From the NCBI GenBank assembly GCA_028288905.1, contig JAQGHJ010000931.1, positions 1 through 8,249 on the forward strand: DNA of 8,249 nt, in the 5' to 3' direction. Below the pieces are notes generated by a model that saw nothing but the letters and a program-made list of their open reading frames with translations, made no database searches and had not been told where the DNA came from. A program made the translations under genes and the position numbers. Position 1 is the stretch's first letter, and every line of letters begins with the position of its first letter. This DNA is from Phycisphaerales bacterium (GTDB lineage: Bacteria > Planctomycetota > Phycisphaerae > Tepidisphaerales > Tepidisphaeraceae). Below are positions 8,091-8,249 of the stretch, one piece after another.

Positions 8091-8118
8091 TTGACGGGGA
8101 GATAAAGTTCGCTAAGAT
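8091..8118 (+). promoter_or_regulatory. Candidate sigma70-type promoter at the right edge
   Basis: TTGACG (8091-8096, 5/6) and TAAGAT (8113-8118, 4/6) are spaced by 16 nt. The transcript would start near 8125 and run off the right edge, so it probably drives a gene lying mostly outside the window. Confidence 0.55.
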
Positions 8119-8128
8119 CCTCGACCCC

Positions 8129-8249
8129 TTGGCTGACCAGAAATGGGAAGCCGGGGCGAGAGAGCTCTTTGACAAGTGGATGATCGCGTGTGACGAGAGA
8201 GTTCGAGCAAAGCGGCCGGCGGCCGCGGCTCGCCCCGCGTCCGCGTCGC
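8129..8249 (+). CDS. Possible partial CDS running off the right edge, unknown function
   Basis: One frame stays open from 7961 to the window end. Its only start codons are a TTG at 8129 and an ATG at 8180. The reading LADQKWEAGARELFDKWMIACDERVRAKR followed by an Ala/Pro-rich run looks protein-like, with an amphipathic helix pattern. The other two frames are closed by stops at 8170 and 8182-8184. Starting at 8129 would make the message almost leaderless given the promoter at 8091; starting at 8180 leaves a leader of about 55 nt and only MIACDERVRAKRPAAAARP in the window. Third positions are less GC-biased than in the neighbouring genes, so the frame could also be chance. I do not recognise a family. 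Confidence 0.3.
   Translation, partial: MADQKWEAGARELFDKWMIACDERVRAKRPAAAARPASAS

Overview
The window comes from a high-GC bacterium, most likely a planctomycete of the Gemmataceae. That placement rests on the strongly G/C-biased third codon positions, weak or absent Shine-Dalgarno sites, scattered palindromic and heptad repeats, and the style of the genes. It is inferred from pattern recognition, not from a search.

Left part (1-3506). A membrane protein gene runs off the left edge on the minus strand. It is divergent from pheS (phenylalanyl-tRNA synthetase alpha subunit), and a pair of inverted REP-like palindromes sits between them. pheS carries an in-frame insert of about 28 codons made of two heptad-repeat arrays around a core, a few residues before the active-site LLRTQTS strand. 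pheT does not follow. The next gene is a multi-pass acyltransferase of the HGSNAT/NagX type with its own candidate promoter.

Middle (3507-7302) is a ferrous iron uptake locus. A sigma70-like promoter has a 17-bp 8-1-8 dyad of Fur-box shape over its -35, followed by a strong GC-rich hairpin in the leader. Next come feoA, feoB and, after a 322-bp gap, a small FeoB-associated Cys-rich membrane protein. FeoA is unusual: its N-terminal extension carries Cys-x4-Cys-x2-Cys-x5-Cys, the spacing of the Fe-S ligands in enterobacterial FeoC. FeoB has the G-protein motifs, both Gate regions and a helical Ala/Glu-rich insert. Together they would move Fe2+ across the inner membrane, with FeoA and the Cys-rich partner as accessory parts.

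Right part (7299-8249). A DUF1294 membrane protein overlaps or closely follows the Cys-rich gene. A long, less GC-rich intergenic stretch follows. It ends in a good promoter candidate (TTGACG-N16-TAAGAT) preceded by a tandem 9-bp repeat, and then an open frame that runs off the right edge.

Four promoter candidates share a 16-nt spacer: those before pheS and feoA and the two at the right end.
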